The translations under genes were made by a program, and so were the position numbers. From JAIOPA01 sp964655175 (GTDB lineage: Bacteria; Eisenbacteria; RBG-16-71-46), in contig CAZZLY010000042.1 in the NCBI GenBank assembly GCA_964655175.1, forward strand, positions 1-21,196: a stretch of DNA of 21,196 nucleotides, in the 5' to 3' direction. Within the stretch, counting starts at the first letter, position 1. Every line of letters begins with the position of its first letter. Below the pieces are notes generated by a model. The model saw nothing but the letters and a program-made list of their open reading frames with translations, ran no database searches and was not told the origin of the DNA. Below are positions 7,592-14,928 of this stretch, piece after piece.

Positions 7592-7821
7592 GCTTCCTGC
7601 TGCCGCAGACCCGTACCGGCGTCGTCGCCAGCGTGCGCGGGGTGGACCTGCACGGTGACCGTTACATCGACCTCGCGGTCGCGGTCGAGGGCGACGGTGC
7701 CCCCACCATGACCGGTCGCATCAGCGCCATGGACTGTCCCGCCGATCTGGAGGTCGGTGATCGCGTCGCGGTGCGCTTCACCATGGGGGTCATGACGCGT
7801 GTGGAGCGCGCACCCGTCTGA
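7588..7821 (+). CDS. Small hypothetical protein (77 aa), beta-rich
   Basis: ATG at 7588 overlaps the previous stop (ATGA), with AGGGGA a few bases upstream. The 77-residue product has alternating short strands: RTGVVASVRGVDLHGDRYIDLAVAVEG, then MTGRISAMDCPADLEVGDRVAVRFTMGVMTRVERA. The 'LEVGDRVAVRF' turn is typical of small OB/SH3-like barrels. There is no signal peptide and one cysteine (Cys50). I do not recognise a family. Coupling to the upstream gene supports it being real. It ends 22 bases before a strong hairpin. Confidence 0.65.
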   Translation: MSFLLPQTRTGVVASVRGVDLHGDRYIDLAVAVEGDGAPTMTGRISAMDCPADLEVGDRVAVRFTMGVMTRVERAPV

Positions 7822-7843
7822 CGTCCAAAGGTAGGTGATGCAC

Positions 7844-7878
7844 ACGAGGCCGGTGAGCGATGCGCTCCCCGGCCTCGT
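7844..7878. terminator. Hairpin terminator between convergent genes
   Basis: ACGAGGCCGG (7844-7853) pairs with CCGGCCTCGT (7869-7878). After one mismatch, GAGCG (7855-7859) pairs with CGCTC (7863-7867), leaving a three-base loop. It lies between the 7821 and 7902 stops, so it can serve both strands. There is no U-tract on either side. Confidence 0.7.
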
Positions 7879-7901
7879 CTGCGTTCGGTGACGCGGGGGC
7901 G

Positions 7902-10900
7902 CTACTCGAGCACGACCACCCGGCGCGTCACGTGCTCGGCCCCGCTGCGCGCCACGAGGAAGTACACGCCGGCGGACAAGCCCTGCGCGCGCGTGTCGAG
8001 TCGCAGCGCTCGCGAGCCCGACGCGAGTCCGTCGAACAGCTGCGCCACGCGGCGACCATTGACGTCGAGCACCTCGACGCTCGCCTCGCGCTCGCTCTCG
8101 AGCACGAGGGTCGCTTCGAGCGTGCGGCGGACCGGGTTCGTCGCGCGCAGCGCCAACGCCACACCCGGACGCGGCTTCGGCCCGTCGCCCGCGTCGAGCA
8201 GGGGCGAGCTCACCGTGAACCACTCGGCCGCGTCCAGATTGCCGTCGCCGTTGCCGCACGGGATCTGCAGCGACAGCGCGCCACCGTTCGCGGTGCCGTA
8301 GCCCGCGAACGCCACCTTCACGCTCGACGGTGCCGTGCCGTACGCGCACTGCAGGTCGAGGCACGCCTCGAGCACCGCGCCGACCGCCTTGCGATGCGTG
8401 GTCGCGTTGACCTGCGCTTCGGCCGGGTCGAACCAGTTGTAGAACGTGTTGTCGTTCTCGCTCGCCAGGAACGCGTCCCACGTCGCGGTCGTGCCGGCCT
8501 TGCCCCACGGCGCGGTGCGCGAGCCCGTCGTGGTGGGGCGGGCCACCAGCAGGAAGTGGTCGAGGTTCGTGGTCGAGGCCACCGGCGGTCCCGCCACGTA
8601 CAGCCAGCGGCCGTCGTACTTGGCGTACAGGCTCTGGCCGCCGCACGTCGCCACCGCGGACACGCCGGCATCGAGCGTGCCGTCCATGGTGAAGGGCGGC
8701 GTCGAGGTGCACGGATTCGAGACCGACACGTGCCAGTCCGCGCCGCCGTTGTTGTCCCACACGCCCGCGCCGTTGTTGAACACGAAGTCCACCTGCGTCG
8801 CGTTGTTGGGGATCGTGTAGGTGTAGTACCAGCGCAGGCTGTCCGCGTTCCACGTCATGGCCGGGTCGGGCGTGATGACGTTGGTCCAGCTGCTGTGCCC
8901 GATGTGGATGCGCACGGGGCTGGTGGCGTCCGGCAGCGAGCCCGGCACCGCGTCGTACGAGATCGTCACCGTGCCGCCGGCGGCCGGCGTGGGCGGCGTC
9001 CAGCGCACCGCGGGCCCGCCGCTGCCCGTCGCGCCACCGCCACCGCCGGTCGCGGTGCCGGTGCCGACGTAGACGTGCTGGATGGGACTCGTGCGCACGT
9101 TGCCCAACCGATCGCGCGCCTCGACGTAGTAGTCCACGAGCTTGTCCGTGAGTCCGGTCACGTGCGCGCTGAACTGCTCCGACATGTACTGCGGCAGCAC
9201 CGTGAAGTTGATGCTCGGGTCGTTGAGCACGTTGCCGGTGGGGAAGGCGCGGCGCGTCATGGCCGCCGTCTGCCACGCGCCCACCTCGGCGCCCCCCGCG
9301 AACGTCTCGTTCTGCGTCGAGCCGATCGGGTTCTGGCCGTCCACGTCGAGACGGTACTTGAGCACGACCGTGTCCACGCCGCTCACGTCGTACGCGAACG
9401 TCCACACCCAGAAGTCCTGCGTCATGTCGGCGCCCGCACCGCCCGGGTACTTCCACAGCGAGCCGCCGCCCTTGCCGCCCGGGTTCCACGGCAGGCGCTG
9501 CGGCAGCCACACCGTGGGCGCCGTCTGATCCGTGCCGCTCGCGAGCACGCCGGCCACCGCCTCGACCGCGCGGTTCGAAGCGATGCTCGCTTTGACCTCG
9601 AAGTCGAGCGACGTGCCGTAGTACATGTAGCCGCTCTCGTGCCCCACGAGCAGGTAGTGCCACGCCTTCTCGACCGCGGTGGTGCCCGCGAGCGTGGGGT
9701 CGGCGATGCGGCTCGCCACCGGGGTGACGCCCGTCATCTGCTCGGCGGTGATCACGCGATTCGTCGCGGCGGTGAGCACCGCCCAGTTGCGCTCGTCCTC
9801 GGCCCAGCCGTTGGCGATGTCGAACTGCCCCGAGGCGTTGACGAGCGGCCAGTTCCAGTTGATGAACTGCGGCGAGCCGAAGTCGCCATCGGCGTTGACC
9901 CAGCCGCCGTCCTCGACGTGCACGACGTCGGTCGTGTCCACCGGGTGATCGGCCAGGAACTCGGCGATCGTCGTGGGCTCGTAGCCCTTGCCCGCGGCCT
10001 GCGCGCAGAACTGGTCGACGTTCTGCAGGAAGTAGCTGTTGCCGCCGGCCCAGTCGTTGTCACCGTCGTGCGCGAACAGCGCGAGCATCGGCTTGGCCGG
10101 GTCGTTGCGCGCCGCGATGGCGTCGATCTCACCCGTGCCGTACAGGCCGTAGCCCTCGTTCCAGCTCATCGCGTTCGAGGCCGGTACCACGGTGAGCTTG
10201 CTCGCCGCGCCGGTGACGGGGTCGATCCACTGCGCGGTGTGCGGCTGCATGGCGAACGGGATCGCGATGCGCGTCGTCACGCCGCGCGAAATGGACTGCG
10301 TGTTGTAGTACGCCTGCGCCGGGTTCTGCAGATCGGCGCGATTGGGCGGGTCGCAGTTGTCGAGGTTCGCGGCCGCCGGGTAGTTGGCGCACGCGCGCGA
10401 CAGGTGCACGTCGGGCACGATGCTCCACTCGATGCCCTCCTGACGCAGCACCGGGATCAATCGCTCGCTGAAGCACATCTCGGCGGGGAAGAAGCCCTTC
10501 GACGAGGCGCCCGACGGGCCCCACGCGCCGATCATGGCCGCCTTCTGCGCCTGCAGCATGCGCCGGAACACGGTCTCGTCGCAGAGCGGGTTGATCGGGT
10601 GGTGCATGGACACGATCACCGGGTCGAGTCGGCGCCGGCCGCCCGACGTGGTCCACGCCATCGCGTCCCGGTAGGACTGCCACCAGGACGCGCCGTAGCG
10701 CCCGCCGTTCCAGCCGGCCGCGCCGAGGCTGTTCAGGTTCTGGATGAGCGAGCCCGCGAACGAGACCTGCGCACCGGCGTCCGGCTGGTCGAGGATCGAC
10801 TGGATCGCCGAGCGCGGATAGTCCTGATAGTCGTGGACGCGATCGTCCTTGTTGAAGATCGAGAACAGGTCGCTCTGGCTGTGCCCCAGCGCCATGGTCT

Positions 10901-11084
10901 CGTTCGCGGTCTCGTAGCCCACGCCGGTCCAGGTGCTGCGTTCGGGCCAGTAGATCGGCTGGTGCATGTGCCACAAGTAGCTGGTGTGGATCGGGGCCCC
11001 TGTCGCGGGGCGTGAGAGCACGGTCGCAAGGGTCAACGCGACGAGCAGTACGGTCGGGGTGCGGCGGGTCGGAGTGGTGAGCAT
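7902..11084 (-). CDS. Secreted GH57-type glycoside hydrolase with CBM25 and C-terminal sorting-like domain
   Basis: 1060 residues from ATG 11084. Signal peptide 1-30 (TVLLVALTLATVLSRPATGA). Catalytic GH57-like domain about 31-480: LWHMHQP (37-43) is conserved region 1; FFPAEMCFSE (198-207) carries the candidate nucleophile Glu202; LFAHDGDNDWAGG (336-348) would supply the acid/base Asp; VEDGGWVNADGDFGSP follows at 390-405. An Ig/Fn3-like region (about 555-673) leads to a Gly-rich linker (677-690). A CBM25-like starch-binding module spans 692-789 (VTISYDA, IHIGHSSW, DFVFNNGAGVWDNNGGADW). A DOMON/CBM9-like module (about 798-960) begins MDGTLD. The last 85 residues are a FlgD-Ig/sorting-like domain. 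The likely substrate is extracellular alpha-glucan. Longer upstream starts (to 11315) add non-secretory sequence and are rejected. Confidence 0.85.
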   Translation of the reverse strand: MLTTPTRRTPTVLLVALTLATVLSRPATGAPIHTSYLWHMHQPIYWPERSTWTGVGYETANETMALGHSQSDLFSIFNKDDRVHDYQDYPRSAIQSILDQPDAGAQVSFAGSLIQNLNSLGAAGWNGGRYGASWWQSYRDAMAWTTSGGRRRLDPVIVSMHHPINPLCDETVFRRMLQAQKAAMIGAWGPSGASSKGFFPAEMCFSERLIPVLRQEGIEWSIVPDVHLSRACANYPAAANLDNCDPPNRADLQNPAQAYYNTQSISRGVTTRIAIPFAMQPHTAQWIDPVTGAASKLTVVPASNAMSWNEGYGLYGTGEIDAIAARNDPAKPMLALFAHDGDNDWAGGNSYFLQNVDQFCAQAAGKGYEPTTIAEFLADHPVDTTDVVHVEDGGWVNADGDFGSPQFINWNWPLVNASGQFDIANGWAEDERNWAVLTAATNRVITAEQMTGVTPVASRIADPTLAGTTAVEKAWHYLLVGHESGYMYYGTSLDFEVKASIASNRAVEAVAGVLASGTDQTAPTVWLPQRLPWNPGGKGGGSLWKYPGGAGADMTQDFWVWTFAYDVSGVDTVVLKYRLDVDGQNPIGSTQNETFAGGAEVGAWQTAAMTRRAFPTGNVLNDPSINFTVLPQYMSEQFSAHVTGLTDKLVDYYVEARDRLGNVRTSPIQHVYVGTGTATGGGGGATGSGGPAVRWTPPTPAAGGTVTISYDAVPGSLPDATSPVRIHIGHSSWTNVITPDPAMTWNADSLRWYYTYTIPNNATQVDFVFNNGAGVWDNNGGADWHVSVSNPCTSTPPFTMDGTLDAGVSAVATCGGQSLYAKYDGRWLYVAGPPVASTTNLDHFLLVARPTTTGSRTAPWGKAGTTATWDAFLASENDNTFYNWFDPAEAQVNATTHRKAVGAVLEACLDLQCAYGTAPSSVKVAFAGYGTANGGALSLQIPCGNGDGNLDAAEWFTVSSPLLDAGDGPKPRPGVALALRATNPVRRTLEATLVLESEREASVEVLDVNGRRVAQLFDGLASGSRALRLDTRAQGLSAGVYFLVARSGAEHVTRRVVVLE

Positions 11085-11091
11085 GGGGGGC

Positions 11092-11097
11092 AAGGTA
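11092..11097 (-). promoter_or_regulatory. Candidate -10 box immediately upstream of the GH57 gene
   Basis: TACCTT on the minus strand (11097 to 11092), then seven bases (GCCCCCC), then ATG at 11084. There is no purine-rich ribosome binding site between, which fits a leaderless transcript. No good -35 is visible. Confidence 0.3.
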
Positions 11098-11249
11098 GCC
11101 CGGAGCGACCCCGGGATGCAGCACCGGAATGCACGCGAGCGCGTGCTGGACCGAGTGGCCCCGTACCGGCGGTCGGGATTGGTCCGGGGGCGGGTTGAGG
11201 CCCACGGGACGGCCCGACGGCGTGCGAGGGCCGCTGGCGAACAAAGTCT

Positions 11250-11278
11250 TTCGGCAACGCATGCCCGGGGGCTAGAAT
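11250..11278 (+). promoter_or_regulatory. Candidate promoter for the secreted nuclease gene
   Basis: TTCGGC (11250-11255), a 17-base spacer, then TAGAAT (11273-11278), a five-of-six match to TATAAT. Transcription would start near 11285, leaving a leader of about 113 bases that contains a hairpin. Confidence 0.4.
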
Positions 11279-11397
11279 CATCCCACCCCGTTCCCGTCCG
11301 GCACGCGTTCGTCACGTGTCCGAACGGGTGTTGTCCGTTGCCCGTGGCGTGCGTCCCGCCCGTGCAGCGCCCCTATCCCGAAAGGTGCGCCCCCGTC

Positions 11398-13626
11398 TTG
11401 CGTAAGTCCATCCTGTGGTGTGTGGCCGCCCTGATGACCCTCGCGGTGGCCGTCGTCCCCGCGCGTGCCGGTGTCATCCTGTCCGAACTGTGCGACCCGC
11501 TGAACGGTTACACCTCGACGCCCGCCGCCAAGACCGATCGCTTCATCGAGATCTACAACGTCGGACCGGGCGCGGTGGATCTGACCGGTTGGTCCGTGGT
11601 CGCCATCGCCAACGGCGCCGACGTCACCACGTGGGCCCTCTCGGGCACGATCCCCGCCGGGCAGGCCCGTGTGTGCGGCTGCTCGCAGACCAACACCGTG
11701 TTCCAGGTGGATTACACCAGTGCGCAGTGGGGCACCGCCGGCTACTTCAACTGGAACGGCAAGGTCGGCGACGGCGCCAAGCTCGTCGCGCCCGGCAACG
11801 TGATCGTGGATCTCATCAACGTGCCCGGCCAGGTGTTCACCGATGGCGACCTGGTGCGCAACGCCAGCGTGACGGCGGGCAGCCCCAGCTACGTCGCGAC
11901 CGAATGGACCTTCACGGCGGTCACCACGGTGACGCAGGCGAGCCCGGGCACGCACAACGGCTCCGCGCCGCCGCCGCCGGGTCCGGTCATCGCGAACGTC
12001 GTGACCAGCCCGGCCGCGCCCGCGGCGGGCGATCCGGTGCACGTCTTCGCCTCGGTCGTGGACACGGCCGGCGCGATCACGTCCGTGAGCTGCAACTGGG
12101 GCACGACCTCGGGCTCGCTCACCAACGTCATCCCGATGTCGAACATCGCCGACAGCACGTACCAGACGGACTACACGATCACGGCGGCGGTCGCGGGCGC
12201 CACGGTCTACTACCGCGTCAGCGCCGTCGGGCCGCACGGCACCAGCCAGTCGTCGGTGCTCAGCTACACGATCCCGGGCGGCGGTGGCGGTGGCGGCACG
12301 CCGGGCGCGCCCACGATCTCGGCGGTCGGTGAGATGAGCGATTCCACGCTGCTCGTGTTCTTCAGCGAGCCGGTGGACCCGGTGACCTCGCAAGCGCCCG
12401 CCAACTACGTCGTGGATGGCGGCCGGGTCGCGGTCGCCGCGGTGCGCGATCCCGTGCGCACCGAGCAGGTGCTGATCACCGTGCGCGGACTCACGGCGGG
12501 CTCACGCACGCTCACCGTGAACGGCGTCGCGGACGTGGGCGGTACGACCGCGTTCGGCATCACCAAGACGTTCAACTACATCGACGTCACGATCCCGGCC
12601 GGCTACTACAACGGCACGGCAGGGCTCAAGGGGTCGGCGCTGCGCAAGCAGCTGCACCTGATCATCCGCAACCACATCGTGAAGAGCTACGCGTTCGTGC
12701 TCACGGCTTACAGCACCACCGACATCAAGCCCAACGGCAAGATCTGGGACGTGTACTCCGACGTACCCGGTGGTACGCCGCCCTACGAGTACGCCTACGG
12801 TCAGACCGGTCAGGGTGCGGGCGAGGGCTTCGGCTACAACCGCGAGCACAGCTTCCCGCAGTCGTGGTTCAACAGCGCGTCGCCCATGGATTCCGACATC
12901 CATCATCTGTTCCCGACCGACGCGTACGTGAACGGCATGCGTGCGAACTACCCGTACGGCGTGGTCGGCACCCCCACGAAGACCTCGCTCAACGGCTGCA
13001 AGCTCGGCAACTCGGTCACGCCGGGCTACACGGGCGTGGTGTTCGAGCCCATCGACGAGTACAAGGGCGACCTCGCGCGCGGCCAGTTCTACATGGCGAC
13101 GCGCTACTTCGGTCAGGACGGCAGCTGGCCGGGCAGCCCTTCGTTCAACGGCGCCGAGATGCAGCCGTGGGCGGTCGCGCAGTACAAGACGTGGGCGCAG
13201 AACGATCCGCCGAGCTGGAAGGATCGCATGCGCAACGCGGCCGTTTACGCGTACCAGGGCAACCGCAACCCGTTCGTCGATCATCCCGAGTTCATCACCG
13301 CGATCTACGACTCGAACAACGTGAGCGGGGTGGAGCCGGGCGTGTCGCGTCCGCATCTGATGCTCGCGAGCCAGCCGAGCCCGTTCGTCTCGCGCACCAC
13401 GCTCGCGTTCCAGCTGCCGCAGGCGGCGCGCGTGTCGCTGCGCGTGTTCGACGTCGGCGGCCGTCTCGTGCGCACGCTGGCGGACGGCGCGATGCTCGAG
13501 CCCGGCACGCACACGTTCGATTGGGACGGCACCGGGGACGGCGCTTCGACCGCCTCGGGTCTGTACTTCGTGCGCCTCGACGCCGGAGGACAGCAGGAGA
13601 CCATCCGCACGGTGCGGATGCGCTGA
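11398..13626 (+). CDS. Secreted endonuclease I-family nuclease with lamin-tail domain and C-terminal sorting-like domain
   Basis: 742 residues from TTG 11398. Signal peptide 1-24 (MRKSILWCVAALMTLAVAVVPARA). A lamin-tail (LTD) domain covers about 25-185 (GVILSELCD, RFIEIYNVGPGAVDLTGWSV). Two Ig-like domains follow (about 195-292 and 305-394), with a seven-Gly linker at 294-300. The endonuclease I domain is about 400-640: NREHSFPQSWF (481-491, His484 the expected ββα-Me catalytic base), DIHHLFPTDAYVNGMRANYPYG (500-521), YKGDLARGQFYMATRYF and GNRNPFVDHPEF. The last 90 residues are the sorting-like domain. It probably degrades extracellular DNA or RNA. TTG gives a clean signal peptide and has GAAAGG 12 bases upstream. 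GTG at 11362 is the alternative; no ATG suits. A strong hairpin follows the stop by seven bases. Confidence 0.87.
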   Translation: MRKSILWCVAALMTLAVAVVPARAGVILSELCDPLNGYTSTPAAKTDRFIEIYNVGPGAVDLTGWSVVAIANGADVTTWALSGTIPAGQARVCGCSQTNTVFQVDYTSAQWGTAGYFNWNGKVGDGAKLVAPGNVIVDLINVPGQVFTDGDLVRNASVTAGSPSYVATEWTFTAVTTVTQASPGTHNGSAPPPPGPVIANVVTSPAAPAAGDPVHVFASVVDTAGAITSVSCNWGTTSGSLTNVIPMSNIADSTYQTDYTITAAVAGATVYYRVSAVGPHGTSQSSVLSYTIPGGGGGGGTPGAPTISAVGEMSDSTLLVFFSEPVDPVTSQAPANYVVDGGRVAVAAVRDPVRTEQVLITVRGLTAGSRTLTVNGVADVGGTTAFGITKTFNYIDVTIPAGYYNGTAGLKGSALRKQLHLIIRNHIVKSYAFVLTAYSTTDIKPNGKIWDVYSDVPGGTPPYEYAYGQTGQGAGEGFGYNREHSFPQSWFNSASPMDSDIHHLFPTDAYVNGMRANYPYGVVGTPTKTSLNGCKLGNSVTPGYTGVVFEPIDEYKGDLARGQFYMATRYFGQDGSWPGSPSFNGAEMQPWAVAQYKTWAQNDPPSWKDRMRNAAVYAYQGNRNPFVDHPEFITAIYDSNNVSGVEPGVSRPHLMLASQPSPFVSRTTLAFQLPQAARVSLRVFDVGGRLVRTLADGAMLEPGTHTFDWDGTGDGASTASGLYFVRLDAGGQQETIRTVRMR

Positions 13627-13633
13627 GTCATCC

Positions 13634-13665
13634 GAGGCCCGGTCGGGAAATCCCGACCGGGCCTC
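13634..13665. terminator. Strong 14-bp hairpin terminator after the nuclease gene
   Basis: GAGGCCCGGTCGGG (13634-13647) and its exact reverse complement (13652-13665) are separated by AAAT. It begins seven bases after the stop at 13626 and lacks a U-tract. Its outer stem (GAGGCC/GGCCTC) matches that of the 7844-7878 hairpin. Confidence 0.8.
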
Positions 13666-13697
13666 TCGCTCACCCACGCAGGGACGCGGGGACGAAC

Positions 13698-14438
13698 ATG
13701 GACGCGACGAGCAAGCTGCCGCGGATCACGCTGGCCTTCTGGGTCATGAAGATCTGCGCCACCACGTTGGGCGAGACGGCGGGCGACCTGCTGTCCATGA
13801 CCCTGCGCGTGGGGTATCTGGCGAGCACGCTGATCCTGCTCGGACTGTTCCTGGTGGCGCTCGTGGCGCAGTTGCGCGCGCGCGCGTTCGTGCCGGCGCT
13901 GTACTGGACCGTCATCCTGGCGACGAGCACCGCCGGGACCACGCTCTCGGACTTCATGGACCGCACGCTGGGGCTCGGGTACGCGCGCGGCGCGGCGATC
14001 CTGGCGGGGCTGCTGGTCACGGTGCTGCTGGTGTGGTGGCGCAGCACCGGGGACCTGGCGGTCACCGCGGTGCGATCGGCCCGTGCCGAGGGCTTCTACT
14101 GGACCGCGATCCTCGTGTCGAACACGCTCGGCACCGCGATGGGGGATTTCCTCGCGGACGATTCCGGGCTCGGGTTCATGGGGGGCGCGGTGCTCATCGG
14201 GGCGCTTCTCGCGCTCACGGCGGCGGCGCATCGCTGGACGCGCGTGAGCAAGGTGGCGCTGTTCTGGATCGCGTTCGTGCTCACGCGGCCGTTCGGGGCC
14301 ACGTTCGGCGATCTGCTCACGAAGCCGCCCGTGCACGGGGGACTGGGCTTCGGCACGGTGGGCTCATCGGCGGTGCTCCTGGGACTGCTCGTCGTGCTCG
14401 TGGTCGCGTCGCGGCGAAGCACGGAGGGACACGCGTGA
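13698..14438 (+). CDS. DUF347/COG4705 four-repeat membrane protein
   Basis: A 246-residue inner-membrane protein with four DUF347 repeats. Each repeat has an aromatic-Trp pair, then a Thr/Gly motif ending in Asp: W15 to D30 (TTLGETAGD), W70 to D85 (TAGTTLSD), W135 to D150 (NTLGTAMGD) and W190 to D205 (PFGATFGD). The Trp-to-Asp distance is 15 in all four. Each motif is followed by a glycine-rich turn (often LGLG or LGFG) and a hydrophobic helix, about eight helices in all. The family is known as 'predicted membrane-anchored protein'. Its function is not established to my knowledge, though acidic and Thr/Gly membrane repeats could suggest ion handling (inference). The start ATG has a weak GGGGA upstream. 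Its stop overlaps the next gene's GTG start, so the two are co-translated. Confidence 0.9.
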   Translation: MDATSKLPRITLAFWVMKICATTLGETAGDLLSMTLRVGYLASTLILLGLFLVALVAQLRARAFVPALYWTVILATSTAGTTLSDFMDRTLGLGYARGAAILAGLLVTVLLVWWRSTGDLAVTAVRSARAEGFYWTAILVSNTLGTAMGDFLADDSGLGFMGGAVLIGALLALTAAAHRWTRVSKVALFWIAFVLTRPFGATFGDLLTKPPVHGGLGFGTVGSSAVLLGLLVVLVVASRRSTEGHA

Positions 14439-14899
14439 CGCCGAGACCGCGCGTCTGGGTGGACGCCGATGCGTGTCCGGTCAAGGAGGAGGTGTACCGC
14501 GTCGCCGAGCGGCACGCGCTCGACGTGGTGCTGGTCGCCGCCTCGTGGCTGCGCGTGCCCGACGATCCGCGTGTGCGACTCGTCGTGGTGCCCGAGGGAT
14601 TCGATGCCGCCGACGATGCGATCGCCGAGGGTTGCGAGGCGGGGGACATCGTGATCACCGCCGACATCCCGCTCGCGTCGCGCGCGCTCGCCAAGGGCGC
14701 GGCCGCGATCGGCACGAACGGCCGGCCGTTCACCGAGGACAACATCGGCGACGCCATGGCCACGCGCGCGCTGCTCGCCGATCTGCGCGGGGCGGGCACG
14801 ATCACCAAGGGCCCGCCACCGTTCGCGCCCAGGGACCGTTCGCGGTTCCTGCAGGCGCTCGAGACGGCGGTGCAATCGGCCCTGCGCGCCCGTCGCTAG
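14435..14899 (+). CDS. yaiI: UPF0178/DUF188 family protein (YaiI-like)
   Basis: 154 residues, matching E. coli YaiI (152). VDADACPVK (9-17) is the family's acidic N-terminal motif. Further acidic sites are Asp71 and Asp77 in GDIVITADIPLASRAL (70-84), and GTNGRPFTEDNIG (93-105). The fold is predicted PIN/NYN-like, with Asp10, Asp12, Asp71 and Asp77 as a probable metal cluster, so an RNA nuclease role is plausible but unproven. The start is GTG at 14435, inside the GTGA overlap with the upstream stop, with GGAGGG at 14423-14428 and a six-base spacer. It converges with tex, sharing a terminal hairpin. Confidence 0.93.
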   Translation: MTPRPRVWVDADACPVKEEVYRVAERHALDVVLVAASWLRVPDDPRVRLVVVPEGFDAADDAIAEGCEAGDIVITADIPLASRALAKGAAAIGTNGRPFTEDNIGDAMATRALLADLRGAGTITKGPPPFAPRDRSRFLQALETAVQSALRARR

Positions 14900-14928
14900 G
14901 GCGTCGCGCGCAGGACCGCGCGACTAGC
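14895..14928. terminator. Shared hairpin at the yaiI/tex convergent ends
   Basis: GTCGCGCG (14903-14910) pairs with CGCGCGAC (14917-14924) around a six-base loop. After a four-base bulge, GCTA (14895-14898) pairs with TAGC (14925-14928). The structure takes in the TAG of yaiI and the TAG of tex, so it can act on both transcripts. Confidence 0.55.

Larger units (their letters stand above)
11085..11397. promoter_or_regulatory. Divergent intergenic region GH57 / nuclease
   Basis: 313 bases between the two secreted-protein starts. It holds a leftward -10-like TACCTT next to the GH57 ATG, a rightward candidate promoter (11250-11278), and an imperfect hairpin in the nuclease leader: CACCCCGTTC (11284-11293) against GAACGGGTG (11322-11330), with a one-base bulge. 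Nothing else recognised. Confidence 0.45.

Noticed and set aside
7860..11015. A 1051-codon open frame on the plus strand opposite the GH57 gene
   Set aside because: Composition is Arg/His/Ala/Val-rich with no domain. It is the mirror frame of a high-GC gene whose minus-strand product has clear domains.
11085..11315. Upstream extension of the GH57 gene to 11315
   Set aside because: It would place 77 Arg/Pro-rich residues before a textbook signal peptide.
10984..11397. Upstream extension of the nuclease gene
   Set aside because: It overlaps the GH57 start region and a candidate promoter. The signal peptide begins at the TTG at 11398.
12280..12300. GGCGGTGG-type short repeats in the nuclease gene (and a similar run near 9030-9060)
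   Set aside because: They encode poly-Gly linkers between domains; not a mobile or regulatory repeat.
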